From the NCBI GenBank assembly GCA_946894095.1, contig OX335651.1:4362501-4426500 (forward strand): a DNA stretch of 64,000 bases, written 5' to 3'. Below the pieces are notes generated by a model. That model saw nothing but the letters and a program-made list of their open reading frames with translations. It was not told where the DNA came from and made no database searches. The translations under genes were made by a program, and so were the position numbers. The stretch's first letter is position 1. The number at the start of each line of letters is the position of its first letter. This document shows, in pieces, positions 10,553-22,149 of the stretch. Origin of the DNA: Incurvaria masculella. Taxonomy: Eukaryota; Arthropoda; Insecta; Lepidoptera; Incurvariidae.

Positions 10553-11894
10553 CATTATATATTTTTAACATTTATAACGAATATTCATAACGGTACAATA
10601 TATGAAGTAAATATTCTTCCATTTCTTGACATCCCTGTCGTTATAGAAATACATACATTGTGCTGGCATGAAAAATGATTTACTGTGTTACACGAACGGT
10701 AAGAAACAAAATAATATACTTTCTTGTGAAGATATTCATGAAAATAAATATCCAGAAGTCTAACATCTTGGCACTCTGTCGAGAATAAATATAATTTTCC
10801 ACAAAGAAAATGCTCCCAAGCTGGCGCAACATTACTTAGAAATGGAAATGGATCGTTTTTCTAGTACTTTTAAAAGGAAACTACAAATAAGGGACCTGCT
10901 TGCTCGCTTAAGGTTCTTTTTTTTCTAACCGACTACAATTCGATCCGTTATCAATTCGATCCGTATATATTATACGGATCGAATGTATTTGACCTTATTC
11001 ACACAAAACTGCCTCAACTGATTTGAATTAGTTTTTGATAGATTGATAGATCCCTGGTTGTCCTAATAACTAAAAGCTTAGCCACCCGGTGTCCAACATC
11101 GACTACTCTGGTACGTCGGCGAATTGCCTCGTTACAGACAGACACCAAGTTAACCATGATCATTAAATACAGTTTGTAGATGAATCCAATTTTGCTGTCG
11201 CCTAAAAAATCACAACAAATAAATATAACATTTACATTCCTTAACACAATAACCCAAATATTATACAGCACATCTCTCTTCGTGATTTTCGCTCGAAAAA
11301 TAAATATATTTCAAAATAAAATTACATCCATAAGAAAATAGAAAAGAAGCTTAATTTTTTGTACAATATTTTATAAGCAAATAATAGTACATTAATATGA
11401 TTCTACTTAAATGTTCATCCTCCTATTCTACAATATGTATATATTTGGCCAAATATCTTTGACCTTACAAGAAAGCACTCAAAGAGCAAATTCACAATGA
11501 CACACTTTTATTACAAACAAAATTAAAACTAACACAGGAATAAATGAAAACTTAAATAAAAATGAAATAAAAAAAAACGTTATTGGTCAACGGATGACGC
11601 GCGCAACCACCAACCTAAGCTTTTAAAAATATTTTGTCTTTAGAGCAGAGCAAGCTAAAGGTTTCAATGTCAAACCTTTCTATTACTAGTATGGGCAGCA
11701 ATATTTCATTTGCGCAGTGTGGTGGCGCGGGTAGGTCGCTGGGTTTTTGTAAATGGGGTTTGTAAAAGGGAGGTCTATATAGGTTCGTAAAAAATAAAAG
11801 GTATGTGGTCCCATGCAATGCACAATCTTCTAGGGGTTGGTAAAATGAAGGTGGGACGACTCACCACGATGGAGACTTCCAGAAGTGTGCGGGT
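10553..11894. other. AT-rich stretch with one perfect hairpin
   Basis: A perfect 14-bp inverted repeat, ATTCGATCCGTATA and its complement, separated by TAT, lies at 10,954-10,984. Otherwise only short frames without support. Confidence 0.45.
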
Positions 11895-12490
11895 GGCCAC
11901 CACGCTTCTCCTTCTCCCACAGGATGCGGTTCAAGAACGCTGCGTCGATGTGACGATGAAGAGCACCGAAAGTCCATTGGATTGTTCGAGTTTCGAGCAC
12001 ACGCGGTACTGGCGAGGTACTCCTGGGTACCTAAGGACCCGGCGGCCACCACGCTTCTCCTTCTCTTACAGGATGCGGTTCAAGAACGCTGCGTCGATGT
12101 GACGATGACGAGCACCGAAAGTCCATTGGATTGTTCGAGTTTCGAGCACACGCGGTACTGGCGAGGTACTCCTGGGTACCTAAGGACCCGGCGGCCACCA
12201 CGCTTCTCCTTCTCTTACAGGATGCGGTTCAAGAACGCTGCGTCGATGTGACGATGACGAGCACCGAAAGTCCATTGGATTGTTCGAGTTTCGAGCACAC
12301 ACGGTACTGGCGAGGTACTCCTGGGTACCTAAGGACCCGGCGGCCACCACGCTTCTCCTTCTCTTACAGGATGCGGTTCAAGAACGCTGCGTCGATGTGA
12401 CGATGACGAGCACCGAAAGTCCATTGGATTGTTCGAGTTTCGAGCACACACGGTACTGGCGAGTTACTTCTGGGTACCTAAGGACCTGGC
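11895..12490. repeat. 149-bp minisatellite, four copies
   Basis: Units start at 11,895, 12,044, 12,193 and 12,342 (GGCCACCACGCTTCTCCTTC) and differ by only a few bases. The 149-bp period is not a multiple of three, so no frame stays open and the overlapping ORFs are artefacts. Each unit is GC-rich and holds GTACTCCTGGGTACCTAAGG. On the plus strand TTCTCCTTCTCTTACAG is a good 3' splice-site sequence; on the minus strand CCTGTAAGAG is a good donor. Confidence 0.9.
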
Positions 12491-13594
12491 GGCGGTGAGA
12501 TAGTTTTGGCGGGAATCGGTGCTACGATGACATGGCGTGTCCGTGCATCGCGGTATCAAAAATTGCACTGACAGCTGGGCCTTTCAGCCTTTTCAGCAGA
12601 CGCTGTCAATCGTCGCTCCATCAGGTGAAAGAGTGAGAGGTACATGTGTATGCGGGGAACAAGGATAGGACTAGGGTCATGCACATTACATAGAACCACA
12701 CAGCCATAGGTTAAGCGAAGACATTATGGCCTAACCATATAAGTAATCACAATCGTACCGGCGGCGGCGGCGAGGCGTCTGTAAGGTCCTACTTATAAAG
12801 ATAGGGGGTCATTTGTTTGTAATATTTCCAATATTCTAACTTCTCTGTAGGTACAGCCTCAAGGGCAGTAATACAAGGTTACGTTTTCAGAGACCGCTTT
12901 CCGGAATAAACTTGAGAGATCGTTTCTTTAAAGCTGCTAGAGGGACAGACAGTAGAAATAAATGATCGGAATTAATCGAAATTAGTTAGCACGCTCTAAG
13001 CTTCTACGAACTGAACTGTTTGTACAGACATCAACAAAATGTTTCATCACCACCGCTCCTAGAGAGCGCTGTTAGGAATCGTATTTGCTCCACTACTTGT
13101 GGACTCACTCGCAGCCATCACTTGTTGTATTTATTTCGCGAGTCAATGGGAACGGGAACGTGAATAGTGGGCAACAATATTATGTGTTTGTTCGCTGTCT
13201 CGCGCGTACATTTTGATTTGTTGTGTTACTTTTGTTTGCGAGCTGAAATGGGAAACGATAAGTCACGCCGTGTGAAATGACTTTTGAATTTATTCAATTG
13301 TGGCGATATACCTACGGTGCGGGATTGCCATTTACTTAGATTTACGCAATATCTACATAATTTTATTATTTACAAGGTTACGCACCCTCTCTTAACGCTA
13401 TCTCCAACTATGTCAGCAGCGAAGTTAGAGATCCTCTTAAATTTTACATGGGTTTCGAGCCACGAGGGTCACTCCGTCAAAAATCCGTCAATATAAATGC
13501 ACATTGAAATATAGAATTACAAAGAAACAAGTACACAAGTGGAAATACGGCAGGCATTTCAAAACGACGGCCCGATAGCTTGATTACACTAGTT
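12491..13594. other. no recognised feature
   Basis: Unique DNA after the minisatellite, with a (GGC)n-like run GGCGGCGGCGGCG near 12,760. No supported ORF. Confidence 0.35.
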
Positions 13595-13937
13595 ACTCCG
13601 AGTTCTCACCTAATTCGGGGTTTACGGAACTTCGAAGTTACGTAAAAACGTCAAACTCCATACAAGTTTTTACCTAGTCATTCTGTGGTTTTACTTATTC
13701 GAACTGTCAAAATCAAGCTCGGCCTTCAGATTTGAATGAAAACGCGGCGTGTCGGCGTAAACGTTTTTACAGCGACGGTGAGGAAGCTGTCAAATTAAAC
13801 TCGGACTCGCAAATGTTACGTGTAGTTCACCTAACGCCCACTGAGCGCGCTGTTAATTTTCCCCATACATTTGAAAACGCTAGTCGATCGGTTCGGCGTA
13901 ACCGTAATTCAGGTGACAATTGCGACTACGGGCTCTG
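13595..13937. mobile_element. long-TIR MITE, copy 1 of 3
   Basis: Belongs to the same family as 18,716-19,074 and 40,478-40,831. Shared blocks are GAGTTCTCACCTAA, CCATACAAGTTTTTAC, TTCTGTGGTTTTA, GAAAACGCGG, AACGCCCACTG and CGTAACCGTAATTCAGGTGA. This copy has the left-arm variant TACGGAACTTCGAAGTTACG in place of the arm with ACCGATCGACTGGCG, so its two ends are no longer fully inverted. Confidence 0.75.
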
Positions 13938-13983
13938 TTTCGGCCAAAACCGGTGCTGAAACTATTGTCAATGACACGGCGAG

Positions 13984-14202
13984 AGCGACACGCGCGCCGC
14001 TGCCTGTCAGTGCATTATCGAACGGAGTGACAAGTGCATGGTTTTTCTGCACACCACCGTGTGCACACCACATCTCCGCGAGATCTTTTTCGGTGGCTGC
14101 TCAACCAATCCAGCAGTGTCGGCTTCAGTGGTTCAAGGGAACCTCACCCACTGCAACTCCAGACCTGGACGTCCAGGACGGCAAGAAGGAGAAGGAGCCT
14201 CA
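13984..14202 (+). other. candidate exon 3' end with strong splice donor
   Basis: A GC-balanced stretch ends at GAGCCTCAG|GTGAGT, a near-perfect 5' splice site. One frame leading into it reads TATPDLDVQDGKKEKEPQ; a second frame with an ATG at 14,038 is also open across it. The charged peptide before the donor looks coding, but I do not recognise it and cannot fix the upstream acceptor. It sits just after a MITE, so upstream sequence in the same frame is not host coding DNA. Confidence 0.3.
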
Positions 14203-15914
14203 GGTGAGTTGGCAATGTTTTCTGAGCTGGTTTTGGTCGGACGGCTCCACACAATATTCAGGGTTGCAGTCTACTGCGGCGGAATAACGGAGCGGAATAA
14301 TTATTGTTATGGTGTCCCAACCCGGCGGTACTAACTCATTCGCGGGCACGGTACAAGACCGTGCTGTTGCCCTCTGGGACCTTCTCTGTTTCAAAGAAAA
14401 AGACAGGCTCTGTGATGAGGAAGCTGCAACATGTCCACAAAAAAGACAATGTGCATAGTGTATGATTTGGTAAGATTTACGAAAATGTTAATTACAAAAC
14501 GACTTATAGCTAAAAGTAAACCACGACAGCTGTAGTCAACAATCTAACGAAACCCAAATAGATTATAAATCTTAATTAAATAAGCTATGTCTGATGACTA
14601 ATCTTTTTAAGGTGTTTTTACTTTATCATTGCGTAATCCACCTCCAAAGTTATTGTATTAAACGCGCGAAAAATTCGAACTTTCGGAACTTAGAAACCAA
14701 ACATAATTTTACAATGCCAACGAACATCAGACATCTAGTTCCATCAAATAAGGCTATTTTGAACAAAATTTGGGATCTCTGACAAGAAATATGGGCGTGA
14801 TCTTCTTTCCCGTTTGTATGGGGAGTTAAGCGGGATGGCCCACCTTAAGCCTTAAAATAGCTTTTCGAATATATAACTAAAATAAGTTGATACCTATATA
14901 GAGATTCGTAGCTGCATAAAGACATGTCAAGAACTAAACAGGACTAAGCACGGTTTTAGGTGCGTTTTTCTTGTGTTATACTTCTGTCAAAACCATGACG
15001 TCTCACTATACTGCAAGGTTCATATCTCTTTGAACGAGTCGCCCACAATTCATTCACATGCAGCTAGATTTTCGCGTGATACATGAAATAATACTTTCAA
15101 GTCGCAAGCGCCCAAATTTTCATACCTATCTAAAAAAGTTATACCTACACACAATCTCGATATGTCATCAGAGTCCTACGTTTACCCGAACTATTTGTCT
15201 TGACTTCATCTCCACTATTTATGTTTTATTTAACATCCGATAAAAAAAATATTTTACCTAATCAGAAGTTCATAGGAACATTTTACCACGTCTATTCAAA
15301 GTATCTTCCTACCACTCCTTCCCAAACCTTATGGAATCACTTTTTCCTATAATGTTCTCTAAACCTTAAAATAATACATCGTCGGGAGGCCTTAAATCCA
15401 AATATCTGCCAGCATTCCTCAGGTCTAAGCACATACATCGGAAGAGAGAGAAATCACCGCGTCATCTTTTTCATTTTCAACCCTTTTCTCTTCCACCTGA
15501 CTGCCTTGGGACACCCTACTCGAGACTCGTCATAGTGTAGATAAAATGCTTAGCGAAAGTAATATTGATTATTGCGATTTTTTTCGGACAAATTTATTTT
15601 ATTTGTAGGCAATTATTAGGGTTACATAGCTCTCAAACACCAGTCCTGAGTAATGGCGTACTTAGTTTTTTTTTTTTAAGATTGGATTTACCCAACATTT
15701 TTGGTTTTTCTGCCACATAATATTTTAGGTAAGAATTAAATTGTAAAAAGTAATTATTATTAGTTGTTATGTTTAATAGGATTATCAACATATTTTGAAC
15801 CCTTTTCAACATATTTCAACTCAATTCATAATATGTAATTTTCATTGTATTCGACTTACGACTGTGTAAAGGATTGAAATTACAGTTTGGGCATTTTTTG
15901 CATAACATTTTGTA
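14203..15914. other. no recognised feature
   Basis: AT-rich DNA. ATG frames at 14,594 and 15,058 are short, lysine/isoleucine-rich and unsupported. Confidence 0.35.
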
Positions 15915-15917
15915 AAA

Positions 15918-16075
15918 ATTCGAGCGGGACTAATGGGCTTGCCACCCTGGCCGGAAGCCATGGGTTCAAATCCGGGCCCTATTCATTCAGCACTCTATAT
16001 GTATTTTTGAGTTAAGGCGCTAGGACTAGCCAACTACTCGCGCCATACAAATGCACTTTATAACAAATGTAATAA
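15918..16075 (+). mobile_element. possible tRNA-derived SINE fragment
   Basis: GGGACTAATGGGCTTGCCAC then GGGTTCAAATCCGGG resembles A- and B-box elements 40-45 bp apart, followed by a CATTCAGCACTC stretch reminiscent of the SINE family. The body is not recognisable, so this may be a different SINE or a decayed copy. Confidence 0.35.
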
Positions 16076-16439
16076 TATGTAGTGAAACGCTTCAGCAAAT
16101 CCAAATAGAACTCCAGACTGATAATGGATTGTTAATATTTTTTTAATCCATCATTTATTTAAATAATAATAAAAATAAAAAAGTTGATTTTTCTCATTAG
16201 AAATCTGAAAGTAATTCGATTTCTAGATATAAGCAAAAACAGCATATATGCATAAACAAAAAATTCCATTTGCTTTTAGATTTCTACATTTAGTCAAAAA
16301 AGTTCGGAAATGGACACCGTTTCCGCAATGTATTTTGTATAGAAAAAGGAAACATACATTAACGAAAATAATTCAATTCCTAGACAAGGAATCATATATT
16401 GTAAGAATGACACTTATAATCGTCAGACTTAGTTAGTTA

Positions 16440-16790
16440 ACTTGGGGTGCCTCGTCTAACTTTGCGATTTGGCTAGTACCAGGCCCTTAAATCAGTGAAT
16501 TTCATCACTAATGCGAGCTGTTTTATGGTTCGAAATCCACGCAAAACTGTAGGAGCTGATTAGGTTAAGCACGCCCGGGTTGGTATCCATCGAATTGAAT
16601 GAAATTATGGTAGAAACGGCAATAAAAAATGATCCCTGTTTGTCTATTGATAAATGAGTCTATTTCAATGGCATGCCCATAAGGGCTCATAAAGGGACGT
16701 TCCTGGCATGGCACCTTATTACTTCGGGAATTAGATGTGTTGGGCTAAGATTATGAAGGTGGGTGTGATATTTGCCATCCATGTCCAAAA
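16440..16790 (+). mobile_element. SINE, diverged copy
   Basis: The head is eroded. The body is clear: TCACTAATGCGAGCTGTTTT, CGCCCGGGTTGGTA, GTAGAAACGGCAAT, CCTGGCATGGCACC and TTGCCATCCATGTCC. Extra sequence near 16,645-16,690 interrupts the body. Confidence 0.7.
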
Positions 16791-18715
16791 ACAAAAATAC
16801 AATGCAAAACAATGGCTGCATATAAAATGTATAAGTCGATGCAACCATTCGTGAATCGACCGTTCTTAACTGTTGCTGAGCAGGGTGTCTCGCACTCCGC
16901 ACGGCCGACTGCCGCGGGGCATTCATCTCTCGCGCTTCATTCCATCGGAAAACAATAGAATGCACTCCGAGCCTCCCTGCACTTAGGCCTGCGATTTATG
17001 CAGTTTTATGTCGATCTAGATGTATATTCGGGGCTATTTAATTCAAATATCCACATGGGATTTGATAGACTCTCGTTGGTCATATGTGGCCGTAGCGATC
17101 GTACCTCGCTGAGCGTGGTTTCGCGAGGCGAGGTGTTTTTGGCTTTTCTTAGCACCTTTGGTCCTTAGCACAGCCACCCATACCGGTTTTTCATAAAAAA
17201 GTGTTCCTTTTATGTATGTACATATCCGTGGTAAACCTCGTGACTGTGGGAATCGAAAAAAACTGATTTCTCTCATATTGAACCCCACTGCTTACCCCTC
17301 AGATAATTAAGCGTAATATACTTAGATTGAGAATAATCAAGCTATGTTAGTAATACATTTATTATTATTGTAGTAACATTTGTGTTATTAGTGTGTATTT
17401 AAATTAGTGTAGACAAATCTATCAAATAAATGAACTATGAACTAATTTAAAATTCAAATATATCCGTCCCTTTTTTTCTGCTGAAGAAGAAAGAAGACAG
17501 ATCTATAATAACCATAACTATAATACCATAGATAAAAAGGTAAAATACTAATCATAGATGGCAATCATAGATTCCAGGGTTAGAAATATATGCCGTCTCT
17601 CATTTCATTTTATAAGAGATAGCGATGATAGTATTAATAATAGACTAGGAGGTCGCGACAAAAATGGTAAAGATAACGTAAACGGCTGAAACTGGATAAA
17701 GACCAACTGTCTGATGCTAAATGTGTCAGTCTGCCTGTTCCAAGTGGTTGCGTTACGTAGATAAGGCGCCTGAAAAAGTAGTTATTATCACAAAAAAATA
17801 TATGATAAGGTAAATGGATGAAAATGACGAAACATGAAAGTATCAGTACATACTTTCTTAGCAATGCAAAAACTGAACAAATATTTGGTTTAATTTCGTA
17901 GTAATAAGCGATTTAGGTTACAGATATAACTTTAGGTATATTTAAGTATTTAATTAAAAAACCGACTGGTTCTTGTTATATAATTAATAAGTATCAATGT
18001 TTCCAGACAATCAGTATATTCCAATCTAGCCAATCTAGGTAACACAACCACTTGGCACGGGCAGATCGATATATTTAGCATCAGAGGGTTGGTCTCTAAC
18101 ATGTGAACCCAGATTCAGCCATTTACCTTATCGTGACCAAAAATGACGTGACCTCCCGGATTATAACGGACAGCTGTTATTCCTTTCAGCCGACGTTCAA
18201 AATGTGCTAAGCAAAACGTTAGGTAAGATAAGAAATGAAATCTTGAATAAATATGTTCTCATGTTGAATCCAATCTAGAACTTCTTTTGTTTCAATTCAT
18301 TCTCGGACCAATTTCCAATAAAAACTAATATTTGATGCGAAAACGATGAGGAAAATATTCAATTTCACAAACCAATAATCGAAATGATATTGAAACAAGT
18401 AAAGAGAATATTGTTTTCGCAATATTTAGGATGTGGGTGCGAAATTTTCTCATCGTTCGATTTAAATATATGGTAAAACTTGCTGAGGTTCCTAGATCTG
18501 CTCGTGTCATTTTCGTAATGGACATATTTATGTAAACACTACAAAACAATGGGGAAATACCTCGTCAGGGAATCGATTTCATTGTTTACCGATCCAATAG
18601 ATAAAGGATCTAGACAATCGGAAGGGTCTTATTTTCGGAATCTCGTCTGTGAATTTGTGCTTTTTAGGGTTCCGTACCCTAACACACCTTCTCAAATCGT
18701 CTTAGCCATCCATGT
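16791..18715. other. AT-rich stretch, no recognised feature
   Basis: Short frames on both strands (for example 17,043-17,288 minus) lack motifs. 16,850-16,990 is locally GC-rich. Confidence 0.35.
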
Positions 18716-19074
18716 CAGAGTGGTCAGTCTGAGTTCTCACCTAAATTGGCGTTTACGGCAAACCGATCGACTGGCGTTTTCTCCAAACTCCATACAAGTT
18801 TTTACTAGATATTCTGTGGTTTTAATTCTTCAAGCTGTCAAAGTCAAACTCGGACTTCCGATTTGTATGAAAACGCGGAGTCGACGTAAACGGCAACGTC
18901 GACGTATTTACGGCAACGTTGAGTAAGCTGTCAAATCAAACTTGGACTCGCAAATTTTAGTTCGCTCAACGCCCACTGCGCGCGCTCTTCAATTTCTCCA
19001 TACATTTAAAAACGCCAGTCGATCGGTTTGCCGTAACACCAATTTAGGTGACAACTTAGACTACCGGCTCAGGT
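18716..19074. mobile_element. long-TIR MITE, copy 2 of 3 (best preserved)
   Basis: The terminal inverted repeats are about 55-65 bp: the left end reads CAGAG, then AGTCTGAGTTCTCACCTAAA and CAAACCGATCGACTGGCG; the right end is its complement (CGCCAGTCGATCGGTTTG, then TTTAGGTGACAACTTAGACT). The interior is shared with the other two copies and encodes nothing. Ends beginning CAGAG suggest a hAT-like origin, but I could not confirm an 8-bp target duplication. Confidence 0.8.
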
Positions 19075-19108
19075 CGCATAAAGAATAAATACATATTAGT
19101 ACATTGGA

Positions 19109-19466
19109 GTCGCGCACATGGAATGGGAAATGTATTTTTGTGAAATATTTTTTCATTTCTCTAGTTTTCCCTTAGCAAAGCATGGTGACCAGTGCATTTA
19201 TAGATTGTTACGGGAACGGGAGTAAAAAAACACAGACAAAACATTACTTTTTATGGTAAATAAGGGGTGACCCACTGATTCTTTGTCAATCAAATTTTCA
19301 AAGTTTCACAGAAATACTTAAAACTTAACATCAGATCATTATTATGAAGCTTAATAGCGATTTTAATTATTTTTTTTGAGTAAAAAAGAAATTTCAGTAC
19401 ATTTTGTATGAAACGATTTTGGTCACATCCGTCAGTTGAGTATGTCTTTCATTATAAGCCTATGGT
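19109..19466 (+). repeat. dispersed ~360-bp repeat, copy 1 of 2
   Basis: Matches 48,425-48,800 in inverse orientation. Shared blocks include GGAATG, TGTGAAATATTTTT, GGGAGTAAAAAAAC, TTACTTTTTATGGTAAATAA, GATTCTTTGT, ATTTTGTATGAAACGATTTT and CCGTCAGTTGAGTATGTC. No TIR or coding frame is seen. Confidence 0.75.
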
Positions 19467-19757
19467 GAGAGCACACTCATCTCTTCACGCAACCACGCAC
19501 GCGTGTCCCAACCGTAAGGGTTCCGTGGGAGCAAATTACGCGAAACTCCATTAGCCCCTAATCCATCAAGTTTGCATAGTTTCATCGCTCGGCTTGTGCC
19601 GGCCTTACCATTAATCACTTTAACTGCATTGATTAATTGTAAGCTCTATGACGATCGAAGTCCTCTAGGAACGATATTGTATCGTTATTACCTATTACAA
19701 AACAAAAGTCATCGGGATTTGAACAAGCATTCCATCACAGAGGTATTTTTTATGATA

Positions 19758-20107
19758 CTGGACATGGATGGCTAATACCAAACTGACCGTCAAATATTAG
19801 CCTAGCACACCACATGGAAGCTAGGTGCCATGCCAAGACCTTCCTTATATTGTTTGGCTACATCGAACTGGATGAAAAACACGGACAATTTTCATTGCCG
19901 CTTCGACCATCGTACCAACTCGCGCGGGATTATCCCCACCACCTAGTAAGTAAGGAACTACAGATTTACGTGGAATCCGAACCACGGCCAGCCTCAACGG
20001 TTGAAAATGGTCACCAATCCAGAAACCAACTGCGCTCAGAGGTGCTTCACCGAGCTTATCGAATCGGAAGGCGTCGTGCCACTGGGCTACCGAGGCTTGT
20101 TTCCAAT
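19758..20107 (-). mobile_element. 5S-headed SINE, head-to-head with next copy
   Basis: The tail (CTGGACATGGATGGCTAATA) is at the left and the 5S-type head at the right: CTCAGAGGTGCTTCACCGAG and CGTGCCACTGGGCTACCGAG are complements of a decayed 5S box and of the head start. It abuts the plus-strand SINE at 20,108 in head-to-head order. Confidence 0.7.
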
Positions 20108-20418
20108 CCCCGACCTATTCATGCACCACTTTCTTTCTCTTTCTAAATCGATTAACTGCATTCCGTTATGAACGCGATCCATGGTTTGGAAACAATGCAA
20201 AACTGTAGTTCCTACTAGGTTTTAAGCCTGCCCGAGTTGGTACCATCGCACTGTATAAAAATATGGACGAAACGGCAATGAAAATATGTTTCCATGCAGT
20301 TCAATGTAGCCTTGCTCATGAAAGGTTAGTCCTGGCATGGGCCCCTAATTTCTGCTGCAATTCGGTGATTTGGGCTTATATCTTCGATTAGCCATTAATG
20401 TCTAGTCATATAAAAAAA
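20108..20418 (+). mobile_element. SINE with truncated tRNA-type head
   Basis: Begins in the family's ATTCATGCACCACTTTCTTT block just after the B box, then AACTGTAGTTCC, GCCCGAGTTGGTACCATCGC, GACGAAACGGCAATGAAAAT, CCTGGCATGG and TTAGCCATTAATGTC, ending in an A run. Together with the inverted neighbour it forms a ~300-bp-arm inverted pair. Confidence 0.7.
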
Positions 20419-20717
20419 CAAAATTGTTCGCGTTAAGTTCTGACCTGATCCGATCTGTTTTGATCCACTTTAGATCAAACCGTGGCAGGAACAATCAGGT
20501 CCCACGTTTATAATACGTGCTTCGAATAACTGGAATCCGTCCCGCTACAACATATGGTCCATTAATATCCATTTTTTTTAATATACCTACAAATAAAATA
20601 GTAGCCCAACCACTGATTTAAGATTCCTTTTGATCACCCAACACAGTTCTAACCCGTCATTGAATTTTACCGTATCTTCAGGAAAAAATATACAATATTT
20701 GTTGCCGCTTAATTGTT

Positions 20718-21025
20718 TAGGGTTCTGTACCCAAAGGGTGCCAACGGAACCCTATTACTAAGCCTCCGCTATCCGTCCGTCCGTCCGTCCGTCTGTCACA
20801 GGGCTCTACCTCAGTAATCCTAACAGATAGACAGCTGATTTATTCACAAAGTGTGTTTTTATTTTTCCGCTATAACAACAAATAGGCAAAATTAAAAAGG
20901 CAAGGCAAATAGGCAAATGAAAGGGGGGCTCCATACAACAAACGTGATTATTATGTATGAAATATTTTACGATCGTACGGACCCTTCGTGTGCGAGTCCG
21001 ACTCGCACTTGACCGGTTTTTTTAG
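20718..21025 (+). mobile_element. (GTCC)n microsatellite-bearing repeat element
   Basis: Starts AGGGTTCTGTACCCAAAGGG, then GGAACCCTATTACTAAGCCT, a (CCGT)n run, TGTCACAGGGCT, GCCGCTATAACAACAAATAG and ends CGAGTCCGACTCGCACTTGA-CCGGTTTTTT. The same architecture is found at 39,430, 47,369, 50,802, 59,765 and 60,892. GGGTTCCG and its complement recur near both ends. I remember such repeats as abundant in Lepidoptera; the superfamily is not assigned. Confidence 0.8.
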
Positions 21026-21458
21026 AGGCTGTACTTCAATCTATTTTCACCCCTACCAACGAATTTTAAGCGCGCTACGTTAAAATTATTCTAATTCTGA
21101 CGTTCGCTTTCTCGCCCAATCGACGGTAAGACGTTACTTATTCAAATTAGATCGTAAATCCCTCCCAGGCCCCTCAATATTGATCAGGTAGACACGATCT
21201 TTATATACTTTCCAGACTACAAAATGATCCCCACAGGTATTCCGTTACCCACACCCACTAGCGGCACAACCAGAGGACATGCAAATCCCGCCGGCCGCGA
21301 TTTTAAATAAATCTGCATAAACACGTTGCGATCTAAACGGATCGAAGCTCTTGTTTGCGTCATCACACCTCTGTGGATTGTCGAGGGAATAAAGGGCGCT
21401 GAAACCGATCTGCAGAGAGATATATCATCAGGAATGCGGGTACCGGCGCCTTTACAAT

Positions 21459-22140
21459 AGTCGACTAAAATTAATGCAAAATCAAACTGTAACGTAACTA
21501 GGAAGGGGACTAGCCAATATTGTTACTAAAGTCACTACCGTAACCAGCGCTGGATTAAACGGAGGGCAACCGAGGCAACTGCCCGGGGCCTCCACAGGAG
21601 AGGGCTCCTACACAAATTGTACTCATTCAAATGAAAAGGTTGGTTTATCTATATATGCATGCCTTGACCGCTTATTTTACAATTTAAATATATTCAGTTG
21701 AATAAATGGTTATTTCAAATAAAAGATCGATTAATCAATTTAGGATCATTTTTAATTTGTTCAGTATTAATTTATCTTTATAACAATGGGCATATACATA
21801 ATTTATGTAACAATAGTGAAATTTTCTATGGATTTCGGTTTTGATTTAAGTTTTGTCTCACTCTAGGCTACATTGATCGAAACCGCGGATCATTCAGTTT
21901 TGAGGTAACTTAGTGTAGTTTGACTACCAAAACAGTTTATACAAATGAATTGAAATGAAAAAAACATTTCGCAACAGCAACAATAAAATATATGATTTAG
22001 ATATGATGAAAAATAATTACAGGGGCTCCACTTCTTTGCTGCCCTAGGGCCTCCACACCTTTAAATCCGGCCCTGACCGTAACTTAGAGAGATGATTCTT
22101 TAGCCCAATACAAGCAATAATATCCGATGCCATTTCGCTG
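21459..22140 (+). repeat. local direct repeat, unit A (interrupted)
   Basis: The sequence GTAACGTAACTAGGAAGGGG through ACTACCG and, after an insertion, TAACTTAGAGAGATGATTCT through CATTTCGCTGAG is repeated at 22,553-22,705. The 531-bp insertion between is the hAT-like element at 21,545-22,075. Confidence 0.85.
21545..22075. mobile_element. non-autonomous hAT element with 8-bp TSD
   Basis: The ends are CAGCGCTGGATTAAA and the complement of TTTAAATCCGGCCCTG (CAGGGCCGGATTTAAA), typical hAT termini. The flanking 8-bp duplication ACCGTAAC is at 21,537-21,544 and 22,076-22,083. The neighbouring duplicate at about 22,640 has the corresponding site unfilled (ACTACCGTTACTTAG). The interior is AT-rich with no transposase frame; subterminal GGGCCTCCAC repeats occur near both ends. 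Confidence 0.88.
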
Positions 22141-22149
22141 AGTGTACGC

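Noticed and set aside
11803..12498. Series of overlapping 72-99-codon frames with repeated peptide
   Set aside because: Product of a 149-bp minisatellite; the period is not a multiple of three and frames keep shifting.
19814..20146. 110-codon plus frame
   Set aside because: Antisense of a 5S-headed SINE; the same peptide appears wherever that SINE is found.
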